Assembly (NCBI GenBank): GCA_025937115.1
Contig: JAICSB010000242.1
Span: 1 to 5,742 of the forward strand
DNA length: 5,742 nt
Source: Pseudonocardiaceae bacterium
GTDB lineage: Bacteria > Actinomycetota > Actinomycetes > Mycobacteriales > Pseudonocardiaceae
Reading direction: 5' to 3'
Below, in pieces: positions 1-5,536 of this stretch (position 1 is its first letter; every line of letters begins with the position of its first letter). The position numbers and the translations under genes were made by a program. The notes below the pieces were generated by a model. The model was not told the DNA's origin and made no database searches. It saw nothing but the letters and a program-made list of their open reading frames with translations.

Positions 1-563
1 ACGTGCGCCACGGCGGTAAAACCGTCAGCCGAGAACAACCGCTGCCAGAACGAGCCCTTGGTCTGGATGGACATGTCCATCGCAGCGTGGCCCTCCATGG
101 AGCCCGCTAAACCCTTGTCGGCCTGCTCGCGCGCCTTCTCGATCAGTCGTTGGCGGACGAACAGCCGAAACAACACGGCGACTAGCACGATCATGATGGG
201 GCCGCCCAGAAACTCGGCCGCGGTGAACTGCCAACCCATCAGCAGAGCCAGGAGCACGCCCAGTTCAATCACCAGGTTGGTGGAACCGATCTCGAAGGCC
301 ATCGCCGCGACGAAGTTCGCGCCCTTACGGAACAACGACCGCGCCAACGCTACCGCCGCGTAGGAGCACGACGAGGACGCCGCTCCCAGCGCGGCGGCAG
401 TCACGAGGGTCCGGGGACGGTCGTCACCGAGTAGGCGCACGATCGTCGACTTCGGCACCACCGCCTGTACTACCGCGGATAGCGCGAACCCGAGGATCAA
501 CGCCCACAAGATCTCCCAGGTCATGGAGCCCGCCAGAGCCAACGCATGGACGATCGCGCTCAT
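1..563 (-). CDS. Membrane permease, YraQ/ArsP-type (DUF318-like), partial: C-terminus beyond left edge
   Basis: An open minus-strand frame starts at ATG 563-561 and stays open to base 1 (187 codons visible). The visible part is strongly hydrophobic, with likely membrane segments near residues 15-36, 52-74, 84-108 and 117-135, followed by a charged cytoplasmic-looking stretch (about 137-170). Residues 61-69 read AASSSCSYA and are followed by ARSLFRKGANF. This resembles the conserved small-residue/cysteine motif and the following R-K-G-A turn of the permease family that includes YraQ and ArsP. ArsP proteins export organoarsenicals, but substrates of most members are unknown. The motif has one cysteine (C66) instead of the CSC pair of YraQ-like members, so an arsenic substrate should not be assumed. 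The ATG overlaps the dedA stop as ATGA (563-560), which points to translational coupling in the fdhA-dedA operon. The family call is from memory of the motif, not from a search. Confidence 0.8.
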   Translation of the reverse strand, partial: MSAIVHALALAGSMTWEILWALILGFALSAVVQAVVPKSTIVRLLGDDRPRTLVTAAALGAASSSCSYAAVALARSLFRKGANFVAAMAFEIGSTNLVIELGVLLALLMGWQFTAAEFLGGPIMIVLVAVLFRLFVRQRLIEKAREQADKGLAGSMEGHAAMDMSIQTKGSFWQRLFSADGFTAVAH

Positions 564-1219
564 GGCGACCTGCGATGGCGCAGCAGCACATGCCAGACGA
601 TCAAGAAAATGACGAATAAGCCCAAGGCGGCGAGGGCATAGCGCTGGTAGCGGCTGATCTGGTCATAGATCGCGCCGAGGTGAGCGCCTGCCAGGCCGCC
701 GAGGCTGGCCCAGATTCCGACCCACAACGCGGCACCAAGAACGTTGAACGCGAGGAACCGCCGCCAGCGCATCCCTGTGGTGCCGGCGATGATCCCGTTT
801 GCCTGCCGCAGGCCTTCGACGAACCGCGCGATGGTCACGACCTTGCCGCCGTGTCGACTGAAGAACCGCTCCGCGGTATCCAATCGCTGTGGGGTAATCA
901 GTAGGTAGCGGCCGAATCGCTCCACCAACCGCCGCCCGCCGAAACGGCCGATGGCATAGCCGATGTTGTCACCGAAGACGGCTGCGGCCACCGCGATCAG
1001 CACCACGACGATAATGCTGAGCCGCCCGGCCCCGGCGTAGACCGCGGCCGCGATCAGCACGGTTTCACCCGGGACTGGTACCCCGAAGTCCTCCAGCATG
1101 ATCAGCCCCGCGACCGCCAGGTACCCGTAGTGGTCCAGCACCGGCGCCAGAGTGCCCAGCGCGCCGGGCAACGGTGGCGGGGTGCTCATAACCTCAGGCT
1201 GCCACCGGGCTGTCCACAC
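560..1219 (-). CDS. DedA-family (SNARE-associated/VTT domain) integral membrane protein
   Basis: The product is 219 aa, a typical DedA length. It has hydrophobic segments around residues 32-42, 53-63, 68-90, 155-178 and 194-213. The family hallmark is at 42-52: LEDFGVPVPGE, with acidic residues E43 and E52 around the re-entrant loop. R132 and R138 in ARFVEGLR match the spacing of the paired essential arginines of E. coli YqjA/YghB (family knowledge). GDNIGYAIGRFGG lies at 83-95. DedA proteins are linked to membrane homeostasis, proton-dependent transport and, in some members, lipid-carrier recycling. The exact role here cannot be read from sequence. GTG 1219 is preferred because AGAGGG (complement of 1224-1229) lies 4 nt upstream. 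ATG 1189 (residue 11) has GAGG only 2 nt upstream and is the alternative. The gene begins 9 nt after the fdhA stop, its Shine-Dalgarno sequence overlaps the region of that stop, and its own stop overlaps the permease start. Confidence 0.9.
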   Translation of the reverse strand: MWTARWQPEVMSTPPPLPGALGTLAPVLDHYGYLAVAGLIMLEDFGVPVPGETVLIAAAVYAGAGRLSIIVVVLIAVAAAVFGDNIGYAIGRFGGRRLVERFGRYLLITPQRLDTAERFFSRHGGKVVTIARFVEGLRQANGIIAGTTGMRWRRFLAFNVLGAALWVGIWASLGGLAGAHLGAIYDQISRYQRYALAALGLFVIFLIVWHVLLRHRRSP

Positions 1220-1228
1220 CGCGCCCTC

Positions 1229-2449
1229 TTACGCGGCGCCGAGCATGCCATGCGGGTCGAGGACGAATTTCTTCGGAACACCGGAGTCGAACTCTGCGTA
1301 GCCGTCTGGGGCGGCGTCCAGCGAGATGACGGTGGCGTTGACGTTGCGAGCGATCTGTACCCGATCGTGCAGGATCGCCGTCATCAGTGCCCGGTTGTAG
1401 CGCAGCACCGGGCACTGCCCGGTGGCGAAGGAATTCGATTTCGCCCAGCCCAAGCCCAACCGCAGCGACAGCGATCCAAGCCGGGCGTTGGGGTCGCTGG
1501 CCCCGGGGTCCTCGGTCACGTACAACCCGGGGATGCCGATCCCCCCACCAGCGCGGGTGATCTCCATCGACGCGTTGAGCACGGTCGCCGGAGCCTCCTG
1601 CTGCCCGTCTTTGGTGTGGCCCTTGGCTTCGAATCCGACACAGTCGACCGCGGCGTCCACCTCAGGCACCCCGAGGATCTGGTCGATCTGGTCGGGTAGC
1701 GGCCCGGCCGAGGGGTCGACGGTCTCGCAGCCGAAGCTGCGGGCATGCGCGAGCCGCTCGGCGTTGAAGTCCCCGACGATCACCGCCGCGGCGCCGAGCA
1801 GGAACGCCGACGTCGCCGCGGCCAGACCGACCGGGCCTGCGCCGGCGATGTAGACCGTCGATCCAGTGCCAACCCCAGCGGTGACGCAGCCGTGATAACC
1901 GGTCGGGAAAATGTCGGTGAGCATGGTCAGATCCCGGATCTTGTCCAGCGCCTGGCCCCGGTCCGGGAAGCGCAGCGCGGTCCAGTCCGCGTAGGGCACC
2001 ATCACATACTCGGCCTGACCGCCGGGCCAGCCGCCCATGTCGACGTAGCCGTAGGCCCCGCCGGGGCGCTCGGGATTGACATTCAGACACACCCCGGTGT
2101 TGCTCTCCCGGCAATTGCGGCACCGGCCGCAGGAGACGTTGAACGGCACCGACACGATGTCCCCGACCGCCAGGTTCTCCACGTCGGGGCCCGTCTCCAC
2201 CACTTCACCGGTGATCTCATGACCTAAGATCAACCCCATCGGTGCGGTGGTGCGCCCGCGGACCATGTGCTGGTCACTGCCACAGATGTTGCTGGCGACG
2301 ACCTTGAGGATCACGCCGTGCGGGCATTTGCGGTTCTCGTTGCCCGGCGGCACCCCAGGGCCGGGTTTGAGCACCAGCTCCGGGTAGTCGACCGACTCCA
2401 CAGAGACCTTCCCCGGTCCCTGGTACACCACTGCTCGGTTGCCTGCCAC
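1229..2449 (-). CDS. fdhA: Glutathione-independent formaldehyde dehydrogenase (zinc-dependent MDR family)
   Basis: Cytosolic zinc enzyme of the medium-chain dehydrogenase/reductase superfamily, expected to oxidise formaldehyde to formate with tightly held NAD and without glutathione, possibly by aldehyde dismutation. Starting from GTG 2449 it has 406 aa. Catalytic zinc ligands are C56 (NICGSDQH), H77 (LGHEITGE) and D179 (LTDIFPTGYHG). The structural zinc site is C107, C110, C113 and C121 (SCGRCRNC...GVC). The NAD-binding loop is GAGPVG at 203-208, with D227 ending the second Rossmann strand. These sites are those remembered for Pseudomonas putida FdhA, each shifted by +10, which fits one 10-residue insertion before C56 (around residues 24-42). 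The C-terminus VPKKFVLDPH is also conserved in the family. The frame stays open upstream to 2665, but AGGAGG 8 nt before GTG 2449 and the N-terminus AGNRAVVYQGPGKV fix the start. It is the first gene of the operon with dedA and the permease. Related dismutases or other aldehyde/alcohol substrates remain possible. Confidence 0.93.
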   Translation of the reverse strand: MAGNRAVVYQGPGKVSVESVDYPELVLKPGPGVPPGNENRKCPHGVILKVVASNICGSDQHMVRGRTTAPMGLILGHEITGEVVETGPDVENLAVGDIVSVPFNVSCGRCRNCRESNTGVCLNVNPERPGGAYGYVDMGGWPGGQAEYVMVPYADWTALRFPDRGQALDKIRDLTMLTDIFPTGYHGCVTAGVGTGSTVYIAGAGPVGLAAATSAFLLGAAAVIVGDFNAERLAHARSFGCETVDPSAGPLPDQIDQILGVPEVDAAVDCVGFEAKGHTKDGQQEAPATVLNASMEITRAGGGIGIPGLYVTEDPGASDPNARLGSLSLRLGLGWAKSNSFATGQCPVLRYNRALMTAILHDRVQIARNVNATVISLDAAPDGYAEFDSGVPKKFVLDPHGMLGAA

Positions 2450-2457
2450 GATCCTTG

Positions 2458-2463
2458 CCTCCT
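2458..2463 (-). promoter_or_regulatory. Ribosome binding site that fixes the fdhA start
   Basis: The minus strand reads AGGAGG, a full Shine-Dalgarno match, 8 nt before GTG at 2449. ATG at 2476 (27 nt upstream and in frame) would lie 5' of this site and is therefore unlikely to be the start, although it is the nearest in-frame ATG. The protein from 2449 also begins as known FdhA proteins do. Confidence 0.8.
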
Positions 2464-2779
2464 GGGTTTGCCTCATCCGAGGGCCTGCATGGCTTTCCAC
2501 GCCGGTTCGCCGCTGCGACCGACGCTGCTCCCCGCTAGCTTCGCGCCGCGGCCGCTTGGCGTCTTCGCGGCCAGCACCCCCTTCGTGCTCACAGCTGGCT
2601 GGTAATTCTCGGTACCCCCTAACTGGAATGGGGCGACTGGCTAGCGCTGTTCGACGCCTGGGCACGTTCCAGCTAGCAGGACTCTCGCATTGCGACTAGC
2701 CGGTGTTTCAGTTTATGGCTGCCCTCAATGACGGCGCCGCGGGTCGAGGCGATTGTTGCTCGTACCGACGTTCCGGTCA

Positions 2780-2801
2780 CGGCGAGCCGGGCGGCTCGCT
2801 G
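2780..2801. repeat. GC-rich inverted repeat (stem-loop) upstream of the sigma factor
   Basis: Arms GCGAGCC (2782-2788) and GGCTCGC (2793-2799) pair perfectly around the 4-nt loop GGGC. A G-U pair (2781/2800) and a C-G pair (2780/2801) extend the stem to 9 bp. It lies 52 nt before the leader ORF start, with no T-run on either side. It could be a 5'-UTR structure, an operator, or an intrinsic terminator lacking a U-tract. Confidence 0.6.
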
Positions 2802-2853
2802 GCAGCGGACATCAGCATTGGATCGCCGAATCCGGAATTGAGGCGGGGAGGAC

Positions 2854-2934
2854 ATGTCACTATCAACACCTGAGCGCCGTTGCGTGCCCCGGCAAAGGGA
2901 CTGGTTGACAGGCTCCAAGAGAGCGCCGAAGTGA
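2854..2934 (+). CDS. Possible 26-aa leader peptide overlapping the sigma factor start
   Basis: ATG 2854 is preceded by GGGGAGG (2845-2851), a strong but closely spaced Shine-Dalgarno (2 nt). The frame begins MSLSTPERR, is basic, and ends at TGA 2932-2934. That stop overlaps the probable sigma factor start GTG 2931-2933 as GTGA, the usual geometry for translational coupling. No family is recognised. It may be a genuine leader peptide that couples or gates sigma factor translation, or a chance ORF. If one base were missing or added in the sequence, this segment could instead be the real N-terminus of the sigma factor. Confidence 0.35.
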   Translation: MSLSTPERRCVPRQRDWLTGSKRAPK

Positions 2935-3788
2935 GGGGGCCCTCGATTGCCGGCTCCGCGACCGCGCAGATCGCCCCGCCGTTCGGTGCCGCAGCCGCGG
3001 AGCCGTCGATACCGTCGCCGCGACTCAAGCGCGACGAATACGCGCATCTGATTGCGTTGCAGCGCCGATATGCTGAGCTGGCCGCCGACGATCCGGACCG
3101 GCGGTGGCGGCGGGAGCAGCTGATCAGTGGCTATCTTCCGGTCGCCGAGCACATAGCCTGCCGCTTCGCCGGTCGCGGTGAGCCGCTGGATGACCTGCTT
3201 CAGGTGGCCACAGTCGGTCTGATCAATGCGGTGGACCGCTTCGAACCTGCCCGTGGCTCCAACTTCTTGTCTTTCGCGGTTCCGACGATTACCGGCGAGG
3301 TCCGCCGGTACTTCCGCGACCACGGCTGGTCCACGCGGGTGCCGCGCCGGCTCAAGGACCTGAACCTCGCCAGCCGGCGCACCTTGGCAGAGTTGTCCCA
3401 ACAGTTGGGGCGTGCTCCGCGGCCTAGCGAGATCGCCGACCGGCTGGGCGTACCGCTCTCGGAGGTGATCGAAGGGTTGCATGCCGGGAAGGCGTATCGC
3501 GGCTCGTCGCTGGATGAGATGCTCGGCTGCCGGGAGGGCAGCGCGACGCTGGCCGAGTTCGTTAATGCCTTGGATGCGCAGCTGGCTCGGATTGACCATC
3601 GCGAGACGTTGCGTCCGGTGCTGGCCGAACTCACGCCCCGCGACCGCACCATCCTCATGTTGCGGTTTTTCCACCAACTGACCCAGCGTCAAATCGCCGA
3701 GCAGGTCGGTATCTCACAGATGCACGTCTCGCGCGTGCTCCGCCGAACCCTGACAGTGCTCCGCAACCGCATCAGCAGCTCAGGATGA
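2931..3788 (+). CDS. SigF/SigB-family RNA polymerase sigma factor (group 3)
   Basis: From GTG 2931 the product is 285 aa, somewhat longer than M. tuberculosis SigF as remembered (about 260 aa). Sigma region 2 spans about residues 63-138: LPVAEHIACRFAGRGEP, then DDLLQVATVGLINAVDRF, FLSFAVPTITGEVRRYFRD and W-S-x-R-V-P-R-R. Region 3 spans about 140-185 (LSQQLGRAPRPSEIADRLG). Region 4 spans about 226-279, with helix-turn-helix LTQRQIAEQVGISQMHVSRV. These blocks match the SigF/SigB stress and sporulation family closely. The N-terminal 30 or so residues are an Ala/Pro/Ser-rich extension. A frame-compatible TTG at 2880 would add 17 residues but has no Shine-Dalgarno. GTG 2931 has only a weak AGAGAG (2919-2924) and may rely on coupling from the leader ORF. 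No anti-sigma (UsfX/RsbW-like) gene adjoins it here, unlike mycobacterial sigF. Its stop abuts that of the convergent FAD enzyme gene. It is probably a SigF paralogue rather than the core sigF. Confidence 0.9.
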   Translation: MRGPSIAGSATAQIAPPFGAAAAEPSIPSPRLKRDEYAHLIALQRRYAELAADDPDRRWRREQLISGYLPVAEHIACRFAGRGEPLDDLLQVATVGLINAVDRFEPARGSNFLSFAVPTITGEVRRYFRDHGWSTRVPRRLKDLNLASRRTLAELSQQLGRAPRPSEIADRLGVPLSEVIEGLHAGKAYRGSSLDEMLGCREGSATLAEFVNALDAQLARIDHRETLRPVLAELTPRDRTILMLRFFHQLTQRQIAEQVGISQMHVSRVLRRTLTVLRNRISSSG

Positions 3789-5060
3789 TCACCCGAACGC
3801 TGCCGTGCCAGGGCCTTGGTGGGAGGAGTCGACTCGCTCCATCGGGCGGCGTGCGAAGGCCGGGGCGTGCTCGGGCCGGAAGCCGAGGCCGAGCAACCGG
3901 GCCGGGATGTATGACAGCTGCGGGAACCGCGCGAACAGTTTGATCATCGCCGGGGGCGGGCCGTTGCGCTTGCCTGCCATCACTGGGCGCATCACAGCGC
4001 GGTGCAGCATCCGCTGCAGGCCCTGTACCAGCATCGTGGGTAGCAGGCGGCGCGACTGGATTGTCGCCAGGTCCGCCGGGGTCGGCCGGCCATGGAGAAG
4101 CGGCTGTGCCAGCAACGTCGCAGCGGCGACGGCGTCCTGCACGGCCAGGTTGATGCCCACCCCGCCGACCGGCGACATGGCGTGCGCCGCGTCGCCGATG
4201 CACAGTAGGCCGTCGATGTGCCACTCGCTTAGCAGGTTCAGCCGCGTGTCGAGGAACTTGACGTCATCCATCGTCTCCAGCTCGTGCACCCGGTCGGCGA
4301 ACTCGGGACAGACTTCGGTGACGTTGGCGCGGAACGCCTCGATGCCGTCCTTGCGGAAGTCGGCGCCCTTCGGTGCGAGGTAGGCGATCTGGAAGTAGCC
4401 AGTGCGCGGCAGAGGCACGGCGAACCGGCGGTTGCGCAGCCGCGGGGTGAGCATGCCTTGGCCTTCGTCGTCGTGGCGGGAAAGGCGGAACCACCAGACG
4501 TCGAACGGGCAGTCGTACTCCTTGGGCTCCAAACCCGCCTCGCGTCGGGCCAGTGACCAGCGGCCGTCGGCCGCGATGACGAGGTCCGCGCGGAGCTCGC
4601 CCTCGGTGCCCTCGGCTGTCTTGTAGCAGATCCCGGCGACCCGGCCGGCTTCGCGGATCAGGCCGGTCATCTCGGTCTCCATCCGCAGCGTGAACGTTTT
4701 TTCTTCCGCGGCGCTGTCGGCGAGCAGGTTGAGGAAGTCCCATTGCGGCACCATTGCGATGTACGGGTGCGGCACATTCAGCCGGGTCATGTCGGCCAGC
4801 TTCATCATGCCGCCGTCCTCGGTGGGAAACCCGGCCGCGGTGATCTCGCTGTGCGGCACGGCGTCGAACTTCTTGCCCAGCCCCAGCTCGTCGAGCAGGG
4901 TCAGCGTCGACGGGTGCACCGTGTCGCCGCGGAAGTCTCGCAGGAAGTCGGGGTGCTTCTCCAGCACCGTCACCTCGACCCCGGCCCTGGCCAGCAGCAG
5001 CCCTGCGACCATGCCGGCCGGGCCGCCACCGACGACCACGCAACCCGTGCGCTCGGTCAT
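3789..5060 (-). CDS. FAD-dependent monooxygenase/oxidoreductase (PHBH-type, FAD_binding_3)
   Basis: The product is 423 aa from ATG 5060, a normal length for single-component flavoprotein aromatic hydroxylase-like enzymes. Visible motifs are the N-terminal dinucleotide fold (VVVGGGPAGMVAGLLLARAG, GxGxxG at residues 11-16, ending at E34 of VTVLEK), the DG motif LVIAADGRWS (near 165) and the GD motif LCIGDAAHAMSPVGGVGIN (near 289), which binds FAD and NAD(P)H. The tail RLLGLGFRPEHAP is common in actinobacterial members as remembered. The expected reaction is NAD(P)H- and O2-dependent hydroxylation of a small, probably aromatic or polyketide-like, substrate. The substrate cannot be inferred. No signal peptide or membrane segment is evident, so it is likely cytosolic. 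ATG 5060 is preferred over ATG 5069: AAAGGG (complement of 5070-5075) is 9 nt before 5060 but directly abuts 5069. It seems monocistronic. Confidence 0.9.
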   Translation of the reverse strand: MTERTGCVVVGGGPAGMVAGLLLARAGVEVTVLEKHPDFLRDFRGDTVHPSTLTLLDELGLGKKFDAVPHSEITAAGFPTEDGGMMKLADMTRLNVPHPYIAMVPQWDFLNLLADSAAEEKTFTLRMETEMTGLIREAGRVAGICYKTAEGTEGELRADLVIAADGRWSLARREAGLEPKEYDCPFDVWWFRLSRHDDEGQGMLTPRLRNRRFAVPLPRTGYFQIAYLAPKGADFRKDGIEAFRANVTEVCPEFADRVHELETMDDVKFLDTRLNLLSEWHIDGLLCIGDAAHAMSPVGGVGINLAVQDAVAAATLLAQPLLHGRPTPADLATIQSRRLLPTMLVQGLQRMLHRAVMRPVMAGKRNGPPPAMIKLFARFPQLSYIPARLLGLGFRPEHAPAFARRPMERVDSSHQGPGTAAFG

Positions 5061-5098
5061 CTCGATCATCCCTTTTTCATCGCTCGTTGAATATCTTG

Positions 5099-5127
5099 AG
5101 GATGCGCCTAGATCGGCCGTGCGTCAA
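5099..5127 (-). promoter_or_regulatory. Candidate promoter of the FAD oxidoreductase gene
   Basis: On the minus strand TTGACG (complement of 5122-5127) is followed after 17 nt by CATCCT (complement of 5099-5104). The first is a near-perfect housekeeping -35. The second keeps A2 and the final T of the TAnnnT -10. Transcription would start near 5092, giving a leader of about 30 nt before ATG 5060. The -35 is convincing, the -10 weak. Confidence 0.4.
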
Positions 5128-5138
5128 GTACCGTGACG
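5122..5138. promoter_or_regulatory. Operator-like palindrome overlapping the candidate -35
   Basis: CGTCA (5122-5126) and TGACG (5134-5138) form a perfect 5-bp inverted repeat around 7 nt. The left arm coincides with the -35 of the candidate promoter, so a dimeric repressor bound there could block transcription. No regulator gene is present in the window. Confidence 0.35.
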
Positions 5139-5279
5139 ACGGATACGCTGATCAGGCTACGAGTGAGACATCCGCGGTTCGCGTGCAGCCGCTGTGCCCG
5201 CTAGCACGATCAGGTAGTCACTGGTAGCCGCCGTGGTCGCCCGGAGGACATTTGCGCCACAGATCGCAGCTCTGGCGTT

Positions 5280-5339
5280 CCCGAACTAAACAGCAGTGCT
5301 GACCTACGCAGCCCGGACAGCACTGTTGTGTAGTTCGGG
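5280..5339. repeat. Long imperfect inverted repeat (22-bp arms, 16-nt loop)
   Basis: The arms at 5280-5301 and 5318-5339 pair over 22 positions with one A-G mismatch (5289/5330) and one position that is a G-U wobble in RNA read from the plus strand (5293/5326). The loop is 5302-5317. The outer arm reads CCCGAACTA and its partner TAGTTCGGG; the inner part is CAGTGCTG/CAGCACTG. There is no T-run after either arm, so it is not a classic intrinsic terminator. It lies 80 nt beyond the stop of the PIN relic, in that gene's direction, and could have been its U-tract-less terminator. A small miniature element, or a structured RNA, is the alternative. Confidence 0.8.
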
Positions 5340-5419
5340 GGCCTGAGAGCTCCAAGCTCGGGGCACTGGGACCTGTCCATGGGCGGAGCGCGCCTGTGGT
5401 CGGCAGGTTAGACGCGCGG

Positions 5420-5536
5420 TCACGGGCACAGCTCGAAGCGCTCCCCGTCGAGCGCACGAAGCGCGTGGAAGTGTCGATGATCGAGAGTCAGGATCCGGTG
5501 GGTGCGGTAACGGTGTTCACGGCTCCCGATGAGGCT
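5420..5536 (-). pseudogene. C-terminal remnant of a VapC-type PIN-domain toxin
   Basis: A 38-codon open minus-strand frame runs from just after TAG (5539-5537) to TGA (5422-5420). It encodes a segment with RTHRILTLDHRHF and ends GERFELCP. This is the usual last strand-helix-strand of actinobacterial VapC ribonucleases, where T-x-D-x-R-H-F carries a conserved aspartate near the metal site and F-x-L-x-P closes the protein. Whole VapC proteins are about 130 aa, so roughly the first 90 residues with the catalytic N-terminal aspartate are missing. There is no start codon or antitoxin gene before it on this strand. Homology stops next to a 10-bp direct repeat. The relic should be inactive. The call rests on the motif alone, without a search. 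Confidence 0.65.

Larger units (their letters stand above)
2450..2853. other. Divergent intergenic region between fdhA and the sigma factor leader
   Basis: About 400 bases without a convincing gene. It must hold the promoters for both the fdhA operon (minus) and the sigma factor (plus), but no good -35/-10 pair was found for either. It contains a strong hairpin at 2780-2801, three GCTAGC hexamers (2534, 2640, 2672) and, reading towards fdhA, a GGGTAC at 2617-2612. The last resembles the -10 box of SigF-type promoters but has no GTTT-like -35 at the proper distance. Open frames here lack family resemblance and look like chance GC-rich frames. Confidence 0.6.

Noticed and set aside
2690..2717. 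TTGCGA-N16-TTTATG as a sigma factor promoter
   Set aside because: The -35 is only partial and the hexamer at the -10 place does not fit TAnnnT, so support is too weak.
2820..2833. Inverted repeat GGAT-cgccga-ATCC before the leader ORF
   Set aside because: Four-base arms are expected by chance in a sequence of this length.
2880..2930. TTG 2880 as the sigma factor start
   Set aside because: No Shine-Dalgarno precedes it and it lies inside the leader ORF. GTG 2931 fits the stop-start overlap better, though it cannot be excluded.
2673..3692. A 339-codon minus-strand frame antisense to the sigma factor
   Set aside because: The plus strand encodes all sigma region 2, 3 and 4 motifs. The antisense peptide is rich in Arg, Gln and Gly with no recognisable domain, as expected from a GC-rich shadow frame.
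4264..5043. A 259-codon minus-strand frame within the flavoenzyme gene
   Set aside because: It is a shifted frame of the gene whose true frame has GxGxxG, DG and GD motifs. Its product is arginine-rich and low in complexity.
5218..5457. A 79-codon minus-strand frame with a cysteine-rich middle (CCPGCVGQHCC)
   Set aside because: The cysteines come from reading through the long inverted repeat at 5280-5339. There is no ribosome site or family resemblance, and the frame crosses the PIN relic in another frame.
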